NCBI GenBank assembly: GCA_934590165.1
Contig: CAKTOO010000006.1
Location: 1 to 64,000, forward strand
Length of the DNA: 64,000 nucleotides
From: an uncultured Dysosmobacter sp.
GTDB lineage: Bacteria > Bacillota > Clostridia > Oscillospirales > Oscillospiraceae
Direction: 5' to 3'
Position numbers and translations under genes: made by a program. Positions 41,775 through 50,756 of the stretch are shown piece by piece. The stretch's first letter is position 1, and each line of letters opens with the position of its first letter. The notes beneath the pieces are model-generated. The model saw only the letters and a program-made list of their open reading frames with translations, was not told where the DNA came from and did not search any database.

Positions 41775-41817
41775 GAAAAAAACAGCACTGGCGGAGCCTC
41801 TCCCCAGCCAGTGCTGT
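41775..41817 (-). terminator. Terminator of the CoA-transferase gene
   Basis: An 11-bp stem (41782-41792 with 41807-41817), 14-nt loop, then a T-run on the minus strand. Confidence 0.85.
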
Positions 41818-41830
41818 AAAACGCAGTTTT

Positions 41831-43177
41831 TTACTTTTTGTTGGAACGGCGCCAGATGTGCATCTTCTCCGCCTCAGCGATCAGCTCCTCGCGGAACTGC
41901 GGATGGGCGATGCCGATCAAAGCCTCGGCACGCTCCCAGGTGGACAGGCCCTTCACGTTCACCTTGCCGTACTCAGTGACCAGCCAGTGGAGGTTGGTGC
42001 GGGTGGCGGTGATGATAGTGCCCTCCGCCATAGTAGGACGAATGCGGGACTTCAACTGGCCGGTCTTCTTGTCCACATAGGAGGAGGAGCAGCAGATGAA
42101 GCTTTTGCCGCCCTTGGCCAGATAAGCGCCCATCACAAAGTCCTGCTGGCCGCCGGCGCCGGAGATGTGGCGGGTGCCGGAGGACTCAGAGGACACCTGT
42201 CCGTACAGGTCGATGTCCACGGCGCCGTTGATGGAGATGAAGTTGTCGATCTGGGAGACCCGGGCGATATCGTTGGCGTAGCTGACAGGCACGGCCATGC
42301 ACTCAGGGTTGTGGTCCAGGTACTCATAGAGCTTCTTGGTACCGGCGGCAAAAGCGTAGGTCTGGCGGCCCTTGTCGAAGGGCTTGCAGGCGCCGGAGAT
42401 ACGACCGGCCTTTGCCATGTCCACGAAAGCATCCACATACATCTCCGTATGCACGCCCAGGTCCTTCAAGTCGGATTCGGCGATCATCTTGCCGATGGCG
42501 CTGGGCATGGAGCCGATACCCAGCTGCAGACAGGCGCCGTTGGGGATCTCGGGTACCACCAGGTTTGCTACGGCCAGGTCCACCTCGGAAGCGACGGAGG
42601 GGCCGCCCATCTCGTCGATCTCGGGGTTGTCACCTTCCACGATCATGTCCACATCGTCGATGTGGATGTAATTGTCGAAGCCGCCAAAGCACACGGGCAT
42701 GTTTTTGTTGACTTCCACGATCACGACCTTGGCGGTCTCACACACGGCTTTCAGGTGGGTGCCGTTGGGACCGAAGTTGAACCAGCCGTGCTCATCCATA
42801 GGAGCGACCTGCAGCATGGCCACATCGGTCTGCTGGATGCAGTTACGGTAATAGCTGGGCAGCTCGGAATAGCGGATGGGGGCATAGAAAGCAAAGCCCT
42901 CATTGATGGTCTTGCGCTCAATGCCGGACATATGCCAGGAGTTCCAGGTGAAATGCTCTGCCACATTGGGAACATCGAAGATGGCAGGACGGCTGGTCAG
43001 GATGCCGCCGTGGATCTTCACATCGGTCAGTTCCTCGCTGCGCTTGGCCAGGGCTTTATCCAGAGCTTTGGGGGTACCGACGCACCAGGCATAATCTACC
43101 CAATCGCCGGATTTGACAACTTTGACAGCCTCATCAGCCGTCTTGAGCTTCTGCTGATATTCCACTTCGTAGCTCAT
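41831..43177 (-). CDS. Butyryl-CoA:acetate CoA-transferase-type enzyme
   Basis: 448 residues, acetyl-CoA hydrolase/transferase family. Conserved LGIGSMPSAIGKMI, DLGVHTEMYVDAF (with the likely catalytic Glu) and GTRHISGAGGQQDFV segments match the branch with butyryl-CoA:acetate and 4-hydroxybutyrate CoA-transferases. It would release butyrate, or activate 4-hydroxybutyrate, using acetyl-CoA. Monocistronic, with its own near-consensus promoter and terminator. Exact substrate is uncertain. Confidence 0.85.
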   Translation of the reverse strand: MSYEVEYQQKLKTADEAVKVVKSGDWVDYAWCVGTPKALDKALAKRSEELTDVKIHGGILTSRPAIFDVPNVAEHFTWNSWHMSGIERKTINEGFAFYAPIRYSELPSYYRNCIQQTDVAMLQVAPMDEHGWFNFGPNGTHLKAVCETAKVVIVEVNKNMPVCFGGFDNYIHIDDVDMIVEGDNPEIDEMGGPSVASEVDLAVANLVVPEIPNGACLQLGIGSMPSAIGKMIAESDLKDLGVHTEMYVDAFVDMAKAGRISGACKPFDKGRQTYAFAAGTKKLYEYLDHNPECMAVPVSYANDIARVSQIDNFISINGAVDIDLYGQVSSESSGTRHISGAGGQQDFVMGAYLAKGGKSFICCSSSYVDKKTGQLKSRIRPTMAEGTIITATRTNLHWLVTEYGKVNVKGLSTWERAEALIGIAHPQFREELIAEAEKMHIWRRSNKK

Positions 43178-43230
43178 GTGATTTCCTCCTATTTCATTTC
43201 CCTTGGTCTGTATTTCCGTAGTTTGTCAAG

Positions 43231-43259
43231 ATTATAACATACCGCTTTCCCTATTGCAA
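43231..43259 (-). promoter_or_regulatory. Promoter of the CoA-transferase gene
   Basis: Minus strand TTGCAA (43254-43259), 17 bp, TATAAT (43231-43236), with a TGT extended -10. Confidence 0.75.
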
Positions 43260-43289
43260 TGGCAAACGTGAAAAAAATCACAAAATTTC

Positions 43290-43326
43290 AAAAAAAGAGG
43301 CAGGCTCTGCGGGAGCCTGCCTCTTT
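43290..43326 (-). terminator. Terminator of the ispH-rpsA operon
   Basis: A 14-bp stem (43294-43307 with 43313-43326) followed on the minus strand by a run of T. Confidence 0.88.
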
Positions 43327-43337
43327 GCAGCTGGTGA

Positions 43338-45299
43338 TTACTCGGCGTCCTCAGCAGCCTCCGCCTCGGCGGCGGGAGTCAGCAGAGCGCGGATGGACAG
43401 GGAGATCTTTTTCTTCTCCTCGTCCACGGCGGTGATCTTGGCGTCCACGATCTGGCCCTCAGACAGGACATCCTCGGGCTTGTCGATGCGGCGGTCAGCG
43501 ATCTGGGAGATGTGGATGAGACCATCCACACCAGGAACGACCTCAGCGAAAGCGCCGAAGGTCATCAGCTTGACGATGCGGACAGAGGCCACATCGCCCA
43601 CGCTGTACTTGTTCATGAACACATCCCAGGGATTCAGAGTGCGGTCCTTGACGCCCAGGGAGATCTTGTGCTTCTCGGGGTCGAAGGAGATGACGTACAC
43701 ATCCAGGGTGTCGCCCACCTTGCAGACCTCAGAGGGGGTCTTGATACGGCTCCAGCTCAGTTCGGAGATATGTACCATACCATCCACGCCGCCGATATCC
43801 ACGAACACGCCGTAGGAAGTCATGGACTTCACGGTCCCGGTGTAGTGCTTACCGACCTCGATGGAGGACCACACGGCCTCCTGCGCGGCCTTACGGGCTT
43901 CATCGGTGACGGAGCGGATGGAGCCGACCACACGGCGGCGGGCACGGTTGACCTCGGTGATGCGCAGCTGGACCTTCTGCTTGATCATGGAGCTCAGGTC
44001 CGCACCGCGGGGCTGGCCGCTCTGGGAAGCGGGAACGAACACCCGCACGCCCTTGACGGAAACCACGATGCCGCCCTTGTTCTCCTCGGTGACAGTGCCT
44101 TCCAGGACGGTCTTGTCCTCGACGGCCTGTTCGATGTTCTCCCAGACCTTCACGGCGTCCAGACGCTTCTTGCTCAGCTCTGCATAGCCCTCCACGTCGT
44201 TGACGCGGACAATGTAGGTCTCGATCTCGTCGCCCACGTGGACGATATCCTCAGCCTTGGCGGTGGGGTCATCGGTCAGTTCGCTCAGTTTGATATAAGC
44301 GGCCTGCTTGGCGCCCACGTCCACCTGGACCTCGGTGGGAGTGATGGCCGTAACGATGCCGGTTACCTTCTCTCCTGTATTTAAAGTTTTGAAAGACTGA
44401 TTCAGTAATTCCTCGAAGGACTCATCCATGCCCTCGGCCGCTTTGATTTCTTCGCTCATGCTTGCATATACCTCCTTAATGATGCCCGCAGGCGTGGAGG
44501 CGCCGGCTGTCAGTCCCGCCGCCTTGCAGCCTTGAAAAATCTCCCTGGAGAGCTCGTCCGCGCTTTCAATCTGGATCACGCGGGGACATCTCCCTTGGCA
44601 GATCTCCGTCAGGTGCTTGGTATTGGCACTTTTCCGGTCTCCCACCACGACCATCACGTCCACCTTGCCGGCGATATCTGCCGCCTCCGTTTGACGCTTA
44701 TGCGTAGCATTGCATATTGTATCAAATATTTTTACGTTTGTACACTCTTTTTTTAGAATTTCCCAAGAACTTTCAAAAAGTTTTCGGATGCAGGTGGTCT
44801 GCGCCACTACTGTCACAGGGATTTGACGGTGAGAAATGTCTTCCTCCAGCCACATATTTACTGCCTCCGGTCCGTCGAACACCAGGGCACTGCGGCACCA
44901 ACTGGCCACGCCCACCACCTCCGGGTGGTGGGGCTCGCCGATGATGATGGGTTGGCGTCCCTCCTGCTCCGCCTGGGCCACCAGCTTCTGGATGCGGCAG
45001 ACATTGGGACAGGTGGCGTTGACGCAGCGGACGCCCCGGGCCTCCAGGCCGTCCAGCACGCTTTTCACCTCGCCGTGGGAGCGGATGACCACCGTGTCTT
45101 CGGCCCCCAAAGAGCCGGGGTCCTCCGTTTTGCGGATGCCCCGGGCGGCCAGGTCCTCCACCACATGGGTATTATGGATGAGGTCGCCCAGCATCCAGCA
45201 GCCGCCGGTCTCCTCCGCTGTCTTCTGGGCCAGCTCCACAGCCCGCTTCACGCCGTAGCAAAAGCCGGCGCTTTCCGCCAGCAATACCTTTCCACTCAC
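43338..45299 (-). CDS. Fusion of HMB-PP reductase (IspH) and ribosomal protein S1
   Basis: 653 residues. Residues 1-280 are IspH, the last MEP-pathway enzyme, with the Fe-S cysteines in AGFCYGVKRA, NATCPNVC and DTICNAT. From about residue 281 (MSEEIKAAEGMDESFEELL) there are four S1 RNA-binding repeats (for example GEKVTGIVTAITPTEVQVD and GKHYTGTVKSMTSYGVFVDI). The fusion is known in Clostridia. Inside it, AAGGAGG (44471-44477) precedes an in-frame ATG at 44459, and a promoter-like sequence lies at 44716-44744, so free S1 may also be made. Overlaps plsC by 4 nt. Confidence 0.95.
   Translation of the reverse strand: MSGKVLLAESAGFCYGVKRAVELAQKTAEETGGCWMLGDLIHNTHVVEDLAARGIRKTEDPGSLGAEDTVVIRSHGEVKSVLDGLEARGVRCVNATCPNVCRIQKLVAQAEQEGRQPIIIGEPHHPEVVGVASWCRSALVFDGPEAVNMWLEEDISHRQIPVTVVAQTTCIRKLFESSWEILKKECTNVKIFDTICNATHKRQTEAADIAGKVDVMVVVGDRKSANTKHLTEICQGRCPRVIQIESADELSREIFQGCKAAGLTAGASTPAGIIKEVYASMSEEIKAAEGMDESFEELLNQSFKTLNTGEKVTGIVTAITPTEVQVDVGAKQAAYIKLSELTDDPTAKAEDIVHVGDEIETYIVRVNDVEGYAELSKKRLDAVKVWENIEQAVEDKTVLEGTVTEENKGGIVVSVKGVRVFVPASQSGQPRGADLSSMIKQKVQLRITEVNRARRRVVGSIRSVTDEARKAAQEAVWSSIEVGKHYTGTVKSMTSYGVFVDIGGVDGMVHISELSWSRIKTPSEVCKVGDTLDVYVISFDPEKHKISLGVKDRTLNPWDVFMNKYSVGDVASVRIVKLMTFGAFAEVVPGVDGLIHISQIADRRIDKPEDVLSEGQIVDAKITAVDEEKKKISLSIRALLTPAAEAEAAEDAE
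44457..44477 (-). promoter_or_regulatory. Internal ribosome binding site and start for free S1
   Basis: Within the fused gene, minus-strand AAGGAGG (44471-44477) is 11 nt before ATG (44457-44459). Initiation there would give a 373-residue S1 protein with no IspH domain. Confidence 0.5.
44716..44744 (-). promoter_or_regulatory. Possible promoter inside ispH-rpsA
   Basis: Minus strand TGTACA (44739-44744), 17 bp, TACAAT (44716-44721), with a TGA extended -10, in an AT-rich patch of an otherwise GC-rich gene. It lies about 260 nt before the internal S1 start. Confidence 0.4.
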
Positions 45300-45931
45300 A
45301 GCGGCATCCCTCCGACGGCCTGGCCGCCCAGAGCGTAGGCCTCGGCCAGAATGTCGTCCGCGATCTTCTGCATCTCCTCGGATGTGCCGTGGCGGCCGGT
45401 ATAGACCGGCTCATAGGGGTCGCCAAAGATGATACGGGTCCGGTGGAACAGCTTCTTCTCCCCGTCCATGAATACAGGGACCAACTTGGCTCCGGTGCGG
45501 ACACCGATCACGGCCACGCCGCTTTTGGCATGGGCCGGCAGGCCGTCATGATAGCCCACGCCGTTGCGGACTACTGTCCCCTCCGGGAAGATGAGCAAGT
45601 TGTCCCCGGCTTTCAGGACCTGGATGGCCGTCTTCACGGCCTGGATGTCGTTATTGCCGCGGCTGACGGGAAACGCCCCCATCTTCCGGATGATCCAGCC
45701 CAGGATAGGGTTTTTGAACAGCTCCTCCTTTGCCATGGCGTGGAGCCGGTAATTTACCGGCAGCTTCAATCCAAGCAGCACAGGGTCCCAGTTGCTGGAG
45801 TGGTTCGGGCACAGCAGGACGCCACTTCTGGGCAGCTTGTCCAATCCCTCCACGGTGGTGGGGTGAATAATTCCAACGATCAGGCCCAGCACGTAATATA
45901 CAAAGACAAAAAATCGATTGGTCGGTTTCAT
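45296..45931 (-). CDS. plsC: 1-acyl-sn-glycerol-3-phosphate acyltransferase
   Basis: Makes phosphatidic acid. 211 residues: an N-terminal hydrophobic segment, then the acyltransferase motifs NHSSNWDPVLL (HxxxxD) and FPEGTVVRNG. It lies between cmk and ispH-rpsA, with 4-nt overlaps on both sides. Confidence 0.93.
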   Translation of the reverse strand: MKPTNRFFVFVYYVLGLIVGIIHPTTVEGLDKLPRSGVLLCPNHSSNWDPVLLGLKLPVNYRLHAMAKEELFKNPILGWIIRKMGAFPVSRGNNDIQAVKTAIQVLKAGDNLLIFPEGTVVRNGVGYHDGLPAHAKSGVAVIGVRTGAKLVPVFMDGEKKLFHRTRIIFGDPYEPVYTGRHGTSEEMQKIADDILAEAYALGGQAVGGMPL

Positions 45932-46605
45932 AATTGAGTCCTCTTCCGAATGATGTTCAGCAGAGCTGCCTTGCTCTCCTGGAAGTCAAGCTCCGTGGTG
46001 TCCAGCAGCACCGCGTCCTCCGCCTGGCGGAGGGGCGCCACGGTCCGATGGGTGTCGTTCCAGTCACGCTCCTCGATCTCCCGCAGGACCTTTTCAAAGG
46101 GCTCCGGAGTCCCCCGCTGCTTCAGCTCCGCGCAGCGGCGCCGGGCACGGGCCTGGGCGGAGGCGGTGAGATAGACCTTCACGTCCGCCTCCGGCAGCAC
46201 AACGGTGCCGATGTCCCGGCCATCCATGATGACGCTGTGAGTGCGGGCCAGCTGCCGCTGCATGTCCAACAGGAAAGCCCGTACCTCCGGATGGGCAGAC
46301 ACGGCGGAGGCGCACAGGGACACCTCCGGCAGCCGGATCTCCTTCGTCACATCCCGGCCGTTCAGCAGCATGTGCTGGAGGCCGTCCTCCCCGTAGATCA
46401 GCTCCACCTGAATGTCCGGAAGGCTTTTGGTAACGGCGGCGCCATCTTTCGGGTCGATACCTCGGGTCAGGGCATAATAGCCGATGGTACGGTAAATGGC
46501 GCCGGTGTCCACATATAAACAGCCCAGTTCCGCGGCAATGGCGCGGGCCAGGGTACTCTTGCCGGCGCCGGAAGGGCCATCAATGGCGATACTGATGTTT
46601 TTCAT
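45928..46605 (-). CDS. cmk: Cytidylate kinase
   Basis: Phosphorylates CMP/dCMP. 225 residues with P-loop IDGPSGAGKST, the CMP-binding MDGRDIGTVVLPEADVKVYL segment and RDWNDTHR. Overlaps both neighbours by 4 nt. Confidence 0.96.
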   Translation of the reverse strand: MKNISIAIDGPSGAGKSTLARAIAAELGCLYVDTGAIYRTIGYYALTRGIDPKDGAAVTKSLPDIQVELIYGEDGLQHMLLNGRDVTKEIRLPEVSLCASAVSAHPEVRAFLLDMQRQLARTHSVIMDGRDIGTVVLPEADVKVYLTASAQARARRRCAELKQRGTPEPFEKVLREIEERDWNDTHRTVAPLRQAEDAVLLDTTELDFQESKAALLNIIRKRTQL

Positions 46606-47858
46606 GAGAATTCCTCTCCTGTTGCTTCTTCTTTGGTGGCGGCTTCCCCGGCCGCCCGGCCGGTGGCCCAGGCGATCTGCAAATTAAAACCGCCGGTATA
46701 GGCGTCCACATCAATGATCTCACCTGCAAAGTATAATCCCTTTACAAGCTTTGATTCCATTGTGGTCGGGTTGATCTCTGACACCTTGACGCCGCCGGAG
46801 GTGATGATGGCGTCCGTCACGGGACACAGTCCCGCCGCCTCCACGCTCCAATGCTTGAACAAGCGCACCAGCTCCCGGCGCTGTTCCCGGGTGACAGCGT
46901 TCACCTTGCAGTGGGGATCGATGCCGGAGGCCTTCACCATCTCGGGGATCATCTTCTGAGGCAGCAGGTCGTTCAAGGCGTTGCAGAAATCGTGGTTGCA
47001 GTATTTTTCAAAATCCGACAGCAGCCGTCTATCCAGCGTCTGCTCGTCCAGGGCCGGCTTCAAATCGATCTCCAGGCGGTAGGTCTTTTTGTCAAAGTGC
47101 CGCATATGGGCGGAGGCGGACAGAACCAGCGGTCCGCTGAGACCGAAGTGGGTGAACAGCAGCTCGCCGAAATCGGAATAGATGCGCTTGTTGTTTTCAA
47201 ACACCGTCAGCTGCACGTTCCGCAGGCTCAATCCCTGGAGGGCGGCACAGGTGTTTCCCTTTTCCCGCAGGGGCACCAAAGAGCCCTGAAGGGGCGTGAC
47301 GGTGTGGCCGGCGGCTGCGGCCATGCGGTGGCCCTCGCCGGTGGAGCCGGTGGCGGGGTAGCTGACGCCGCCTGTGGCCAAGATGACGGCCTGGGCCGGA
47401 TAGGCCCCCTTCTCCCCTGTGACGCCGCGAATGACGCCGCCGGATACCTCCAGGGACACGGCCCGGTCCCGGACCAGACGGACCTTCAGCACCCGCAGAC
47501 GGCGCTCCAGGGCACCGCTGATGTCAAAGGAGCGGTCAGACACCGGGAACACCCGGTTGCCCCGCTCCGTCTTCAGCGGCACGCCCAGGCCCTCGAAAAA
47601 GGCCATGGCATCCCGGCCGTCGAACCGCGAAAAGACGCTGTATAGGAATTTTCCGTTTTTCGGCACGTTGGCCAGCAGCGTCTGCAGATCCGCGTTGTTG
47701 GTGACATTGCACCGGCCCTTGCCGGTGATATTCAGCTTTTTGCCCAACCGCTCGTTGGGCTCCAGCAGCGTGACCGCGGCACCGTTCTCCGCCGCCGAAA
47801 TGGCGGCCATCATGCCGGCAGCGCCGCCGCCCACCACTGTGATCGTCTTTTTATTCAT
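46602..47858 (-). CDS. HI0933-family flavoprotein (NAD(P)/FAD-dependent oxidoreductase)
   Basis: 418 residues. The FAD-binding VVGGGAAGMMAAISAAENG starts at residue 6. GRCNVTN and the C-terminal GEIIDVDAYTGGFNLQIAWATGRAAG are characteristic of this family (YtfP/BaiN-like), whose substrate is not known. I start at MNKKTITVV (47856-47858), which overlaps the rpiR end by 8 nt. Confidence 0.9.
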   Translation of the reverse strand: MNKKTITVVGGGAAGMMAAISAAENGAAVTLLEPNERLGKKLNITGKGRCNVTNNADLQTLLANVPKNGKFLYSVFSRFDGRDAMAFFEGLGVPLKTERGNRVFPVSDRSFDISGALERRLRVLKVRLVRDRAVSLEVSGGVIRGVTGEKGAYPAQAVILATGGVSYPATGSTGEGHRMAAAAGHTVTPLQGSLVPLREKGNTCAALQGLSLRNVQLTVFENNKRIYSDFGELLFTHFGLSGPLVLSASAHMRHFDKKTYRLEIDLKPALDEQTLDRRLLSDFEKYCNHDFCNALNDLLPQKMIPEMVKASGIDPHCKVNAVTREQRRELVRLFKHWSVEAAGLCPVTDAIITSGGVKVSEINPTTMESKLVKGLYFAGEIIDVDAYTGGFNLQIAWATGRAAGEAATKEEATGEEFS

Positions 47859-48717
47859 CGTCCATCTTTCCAAACACGCCGTAGGCGTTCCAGATATCCT
47901 CCAATTCCGCGAAAGTCCGGGTGGCATCCGTGCCCATACGGGCACCGACGGCAATGAGCAGTGCGTTGATGAGAGACAGGGGCGCCACCATGGAGTCCAC
48001 GAAGGAGATCATTTCACAGGGCGCCAGCAGCGCCGCATCCGCCATCTGATACACTGGGGAAAGCTCGTTATCGGTGACGGCAATGACTCCGGTGCCCCGG
48101 TCCCGGGCGAATTTTACCGTGTTCATGGTGACGCTGGAATACCGGGGAAAGCTAATGGCGATGAGAACATCCTCCGGCCCGATACGGAACAGCTGCTCAA
48201 AAATCTCACCAGCGGCATTGGATTGCACTAGCGTTACATTTTCAATGAGCTGATGCATATAAAAATTCAAATATCCTGCCACAAAAGAAGAGGATCGAAC
48301 GCCCAGGATATAAATGTGGCGGGCCTCCATGATCTTGTCCACCACCCGCCGGAACTCCCCACGGTCCGCTTCAGCAACCATGCTGCGGAGCTTTTCCATA
48401 TCCGACTGCACTACGGCGGTCAGCACATCCTGTCCGGAGAACATGTCCCCGGCGGCCTGAATGCGCTGCGTAGAGGTCAGACGGCTGCGGATCATCTCCT
48501 GCAAAGCCCGCTGCATACTGGGATACCCGTCATAGCCCAGTTCCGAGGCAAAGCGCACCACGGTGGATTCGCTGACACCCACCAGCTTGCCCAGCTTGCT
48601 GGCGGTCATGAAAGCGGCCTTGTCATAATTCTGCAAAATATATGCGGCGATCCGCTTTTGCCCCTTGGAAAAGCCGGACATATTGCTCTCTATGGTATGT
48701 AACACGCTCTTTGCCAC
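47851..48717 (-). CDS. RpiR/MurR-family transcription regulator
   Basis: 288 residues from GTG (48715-48717), which has GGAGGGG 8 nt upstream. N-terminal helix-turn-helix (KLGKLVGVSESTVVRFASELGYDGY), C-terminal SIS sugar-phosphate-binding domain (IYILGVRSSSFVAGYL). Such proteins sense phosphosugars. First gene of the operon with the flavoprotein, cmk, plsC and ispH-rpsA. Repeats upstream suggest autoregulation. Confidence 0.9.
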   Translation of the reverse strand: MAKSVLHTIESNMSGFSKGQKRIAAYILQNYDKAAFMTASKLGKLVGVSESTVVRFASELGYDGYPSMQRALQEMIRSRLTSTQRIQAAGDMFSGQDVLTAVVQSDMEKLRSMVAEADRGEFRRVVDKIMEARHIYILGVRSSSFVAGYLNFYMHQLIENVTLVQSNAAGEIFEQLFRIGPEDVLIAISFPRYSSVTMNTVKFARDRGTGVIAVTDNELSPVYQMADAALLAPCEMISFVDSMVAPLSLINALLIAVGARMGTDATRTFAELEDIWNAYGVFGKMDDE

Positions 48718-48778
48718 GGATATCCCCTCCGATATGCCGGCGGCGGACCGCCGGCGAACTCTTTCATGCTCCCGCCGT

Positions 48779-48806
48779 ATTGTACCACAAAGTCCGCAGG
48801 ATTCAA
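48779..48806 (-). promoter_or_regulatory. Promoter of the rpiR-cmk operon
   Basis: Minus strand TTGAAT (48801-48806), 16 bp, TACAAT (48779-48784), with a TGG extended -10. Confidence 0.55.
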
Positions 48807-48842
48807 ACGGATTTTGCAGGATTTTTGCCACATCCTGCAAAA
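48795..48842. promoter_or_regulatory. Repeat cluster at the rpiR promoter, candidate operator
   Basis: A perfect inverted repeat, TTTTGCAGGAT (48812-48822) and ATCCTGCAAAA (48832-48842), plus a further GCAGGATT copy at about 48796-48803 that overlaps the -35. Placement suggests binding of RpiR or another regulator. Confidence 0.45.
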
Positions 48843-48858
48843 ATGGCGTGAAGGCCGG

Positions 48859-48886
48859 AAAAATAGCCGCTCCCCGCGGCTATTTT
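48859..48886. terminator. Bidirectional terminator after rluB
   Basis: An 11-bp stem (48860-48870 with 48876-48886) with a 5-nt loop and A/T tracts. It ends the scpA-to-rluB operon. Confidence 0.85.
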
Positions 48887-48892
48887 CTTGCG

Positions 48893-49600
48893 TTATGGAG
48901 TTTTCAGGGCAGCGACCTCCGCCTCTGTCAGATAGCGCCACTTCCCCACCGGCAGGTCTCCCAGCTCCAAGGTGTGCTCTTTTACCCGCCGCAGCCGCTT
49001 CACCTTCAAATCGCACCGGGCGCACATCCGCCGGATCTGGCGGTTTTTTCCCTCGTGGATAGTGATGGCGTACTCCGCCGTTTCCGCGCCCTGGCGGAGC
49101 ACCCGCACCTGGGCGGGGCGAATGGGCTCTCCCCGCAGGTCCCGGATGGCGGCCAGCTTGTCCGCCGCGCCGGCCACGGGGCCGTATACGGATACATGGT
49201 AGGTCTTGGACACCTCATGGCTGGGGTGCAGCAGGCGCTGGGTCAGGGCGCCGTCATTGGTCATGAGCAGCAATCCCTCGGAATCCAGGTCCAGCCGCCC
49301 CACGGGATACACCCGCGCCCCGGCGTCCGCCACCAGCTCCGCCACCGTGGGGCGGTCCTGCTCGTCAGAGAGAGTGGTCACGTAGCCCCGGGGCTTGTTC
49401 AGCATGAGGTACACCAGTTGGGGCCGGACCGCCAGGGGATGTCCATCCACCCGGATGTCATCCCGGTCCGGGTCCGCCCGCTGGCCCAGCTGGGCAGGCT
49501 GGCCGTTGATGGTGACCCGGCCAGCCAGGATATATGCCTCCGATGCCCGGCGGGAGCACACACCCGCCGCCGACAGGAGCTTTTGCAGTCGTTCTTCCAT
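48893..49600 (-). CDS. rRNA pseudouridine synthase, RluB/RsuA family
   Basis: 235 residues. An S4 RNA-binding domain (residues 1-60, QKLLSAAGVCSRRASEAYI), then the catalytic VGRLDLDSEGLLLMTNDG with the active-site Asp, and GKNRQIRRMC. Probably modifies 23S rRNA. Follows dacF by 13 nt, as in other Firmicutes. Confidence 0.93.
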   Translation of the reverse strand: MEERLQKLLSAAGVCSRRASEAYILAGRVTINGQPAQLGQRADPDRDDIRVDGHPLAVRPQLVYLMLNKPRGYVTTLSDEQDRPTVAELVADAGARVYPVGRLDLDSEGLLLMTNDGALTQRLLHPSHEVSKTYHVSVYGPVAGAADKLAAIRDLRGEPIRPAQVRVLRQGAETAEYAITIHEGKNRQIRRMCARCDLKVKRLRRVKEHTLELGDLPVGKWRYLTEAEVAALKTP

Positions 49601-49613
49601 ATGTCGTGGTTCC

Positions 49614-50714
49614 TTAATCCGGTAAGCCGGTTTTTAGTACGGCCATGGCAGGCTCGACGCGAGGCATCACGTTGCCGCCCGCCAGCAGCTTCACCCGTCC
49701 GATTTCCCTGCCATTCATAGAGAACACGGCCTCACCAACCGCCTGTCCGGCGGAAATAGGAGCTGTGAGCGGCCCGTCCAGCCGGATATCAGCGGTGACC
49801 TCCTCTCCCGGCCCAACAGGCCAGGAAAAGCTGTCCGCCGCTACCAGGGCGACAGAGGAAGCAACACCGCCGGTCACGGCGGTCCGCTCCACCGTTTGTC
49901 CCAGCTTTGCAAAATATTGAGCGGGATAAGTGGAAAAGCCGTATTCATACAGCGCCTGGTGGTCCGCCCAGTCGTTTCCGTCCTGAAGCGTCACGGCCAC
50001 CAGCCGCTGGCCGCTTTGCTCCGCGCAGCTGACCAGGGTCCGCCCAGCCGCCTTAGTAAAGCCGGTCTTGAGGCCGGTGCAGCCCTCCATATACCGCAGG
50101 AGCTTGTTGTGGTTAGTCATGGTCCGCCCGCCGATGCTCACCGTTTTGGTGGAGGCGATGCGCATGAGAGTTTCGTTATTGGTGGCGGCGCAGGCAAGGA
50201 GCGCCATGTCACGGGCGGTGGAATAGTGCTTTTCATCGTCCAGGCCGTTGGGGTTTGCAAATGAGGAATCGTCCATGCCCAATTCCTTGGCGCGGCAGTT
50301 CATCATGTCCACGAACCCCTCCAGGCTGCCGCCCACGTGTTCGGCGATAGCCACGGCGGCGTCGTTTCCGGAGCACAGCAAAAGGCCATACAGCAGGGTC
50401 TCCAGCGTCAGCCGCTCCCCCTCCTGCAAATACATGGCGGAGCCCTCCGTCAGCGCCGCCTGACGGCTGACGGTGACCATGTCGGAGAGGTTTCCCTTCT
50501 CAATGGCCACCAGGGCCGTCAAAATTTTGGTGGTGCTGGCAATGAGCATCCGGGCATCGGCATTCTGCTCGTACAGCACCCGGCCGCTGTCCACGTCCAC
50601 CAGGATGGCCGCGGAGGCAGAAGTGTTGACCGCCAATGACTGACAAGGGAAAATACTATACAAAAGCAGCAGGACTGCCAGCGATGCTGAAAACCGCCTG
50701 ATGCGCATTCGCAA
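49614..50714 (-). CDS. dacF: D-alanyl-D-alanine carboxypeptidase, DacF type
   Basis: 366 residues: a signal peptide (to about residue 29), serine protease-like domain with ASTTKILTA, SGN (LLCSGNDAAV) and KTG (CTGLKTGFTKAAG), then a PBP5-like C-terminal domain. It trims cell-wall or cortex peptidoglycan. The ytfJ neighbour suits a sporulation role. No amphipathic membrane anchor was obvious at the end. Confidence 0.9.
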   Translation of the reverse strand: MRMRIRRFSASLAVLLLLYSIFPCQSLAVNTSASAAILVDVDSGRVLYEQNADARMLIASTTKILTALVAIEKGNLSDMVTVSRQAALTEGSAMYLQEGERLTLETLLYGLLLCSGNDAAVAIAEHVGGSLEGFVDMMNCRAKELGMDDSSFANPNGLDDEKHYSTARDMALLACAATNNETLMRIASTKTVSIGGRTMTNHNKLLRYMEGCTGLKTGFTKAAGRTLVSCAEQSGQRLVAVTLQDGNDWADHQALYEYGFSTYPAQYFAKLGQTVERTAVTGGVASSVALVAADSFSWPVGPGEEVTADIRLDGPLTAPISAGQAVGEAVFSMNGREIGRVKLLAGGNVMPRVEPAMAVLKTGLPD

Positions 50715-50756
50715 GGACCATCACCTCGAAGTCGGAATGATGGTAGTATACCCCGT

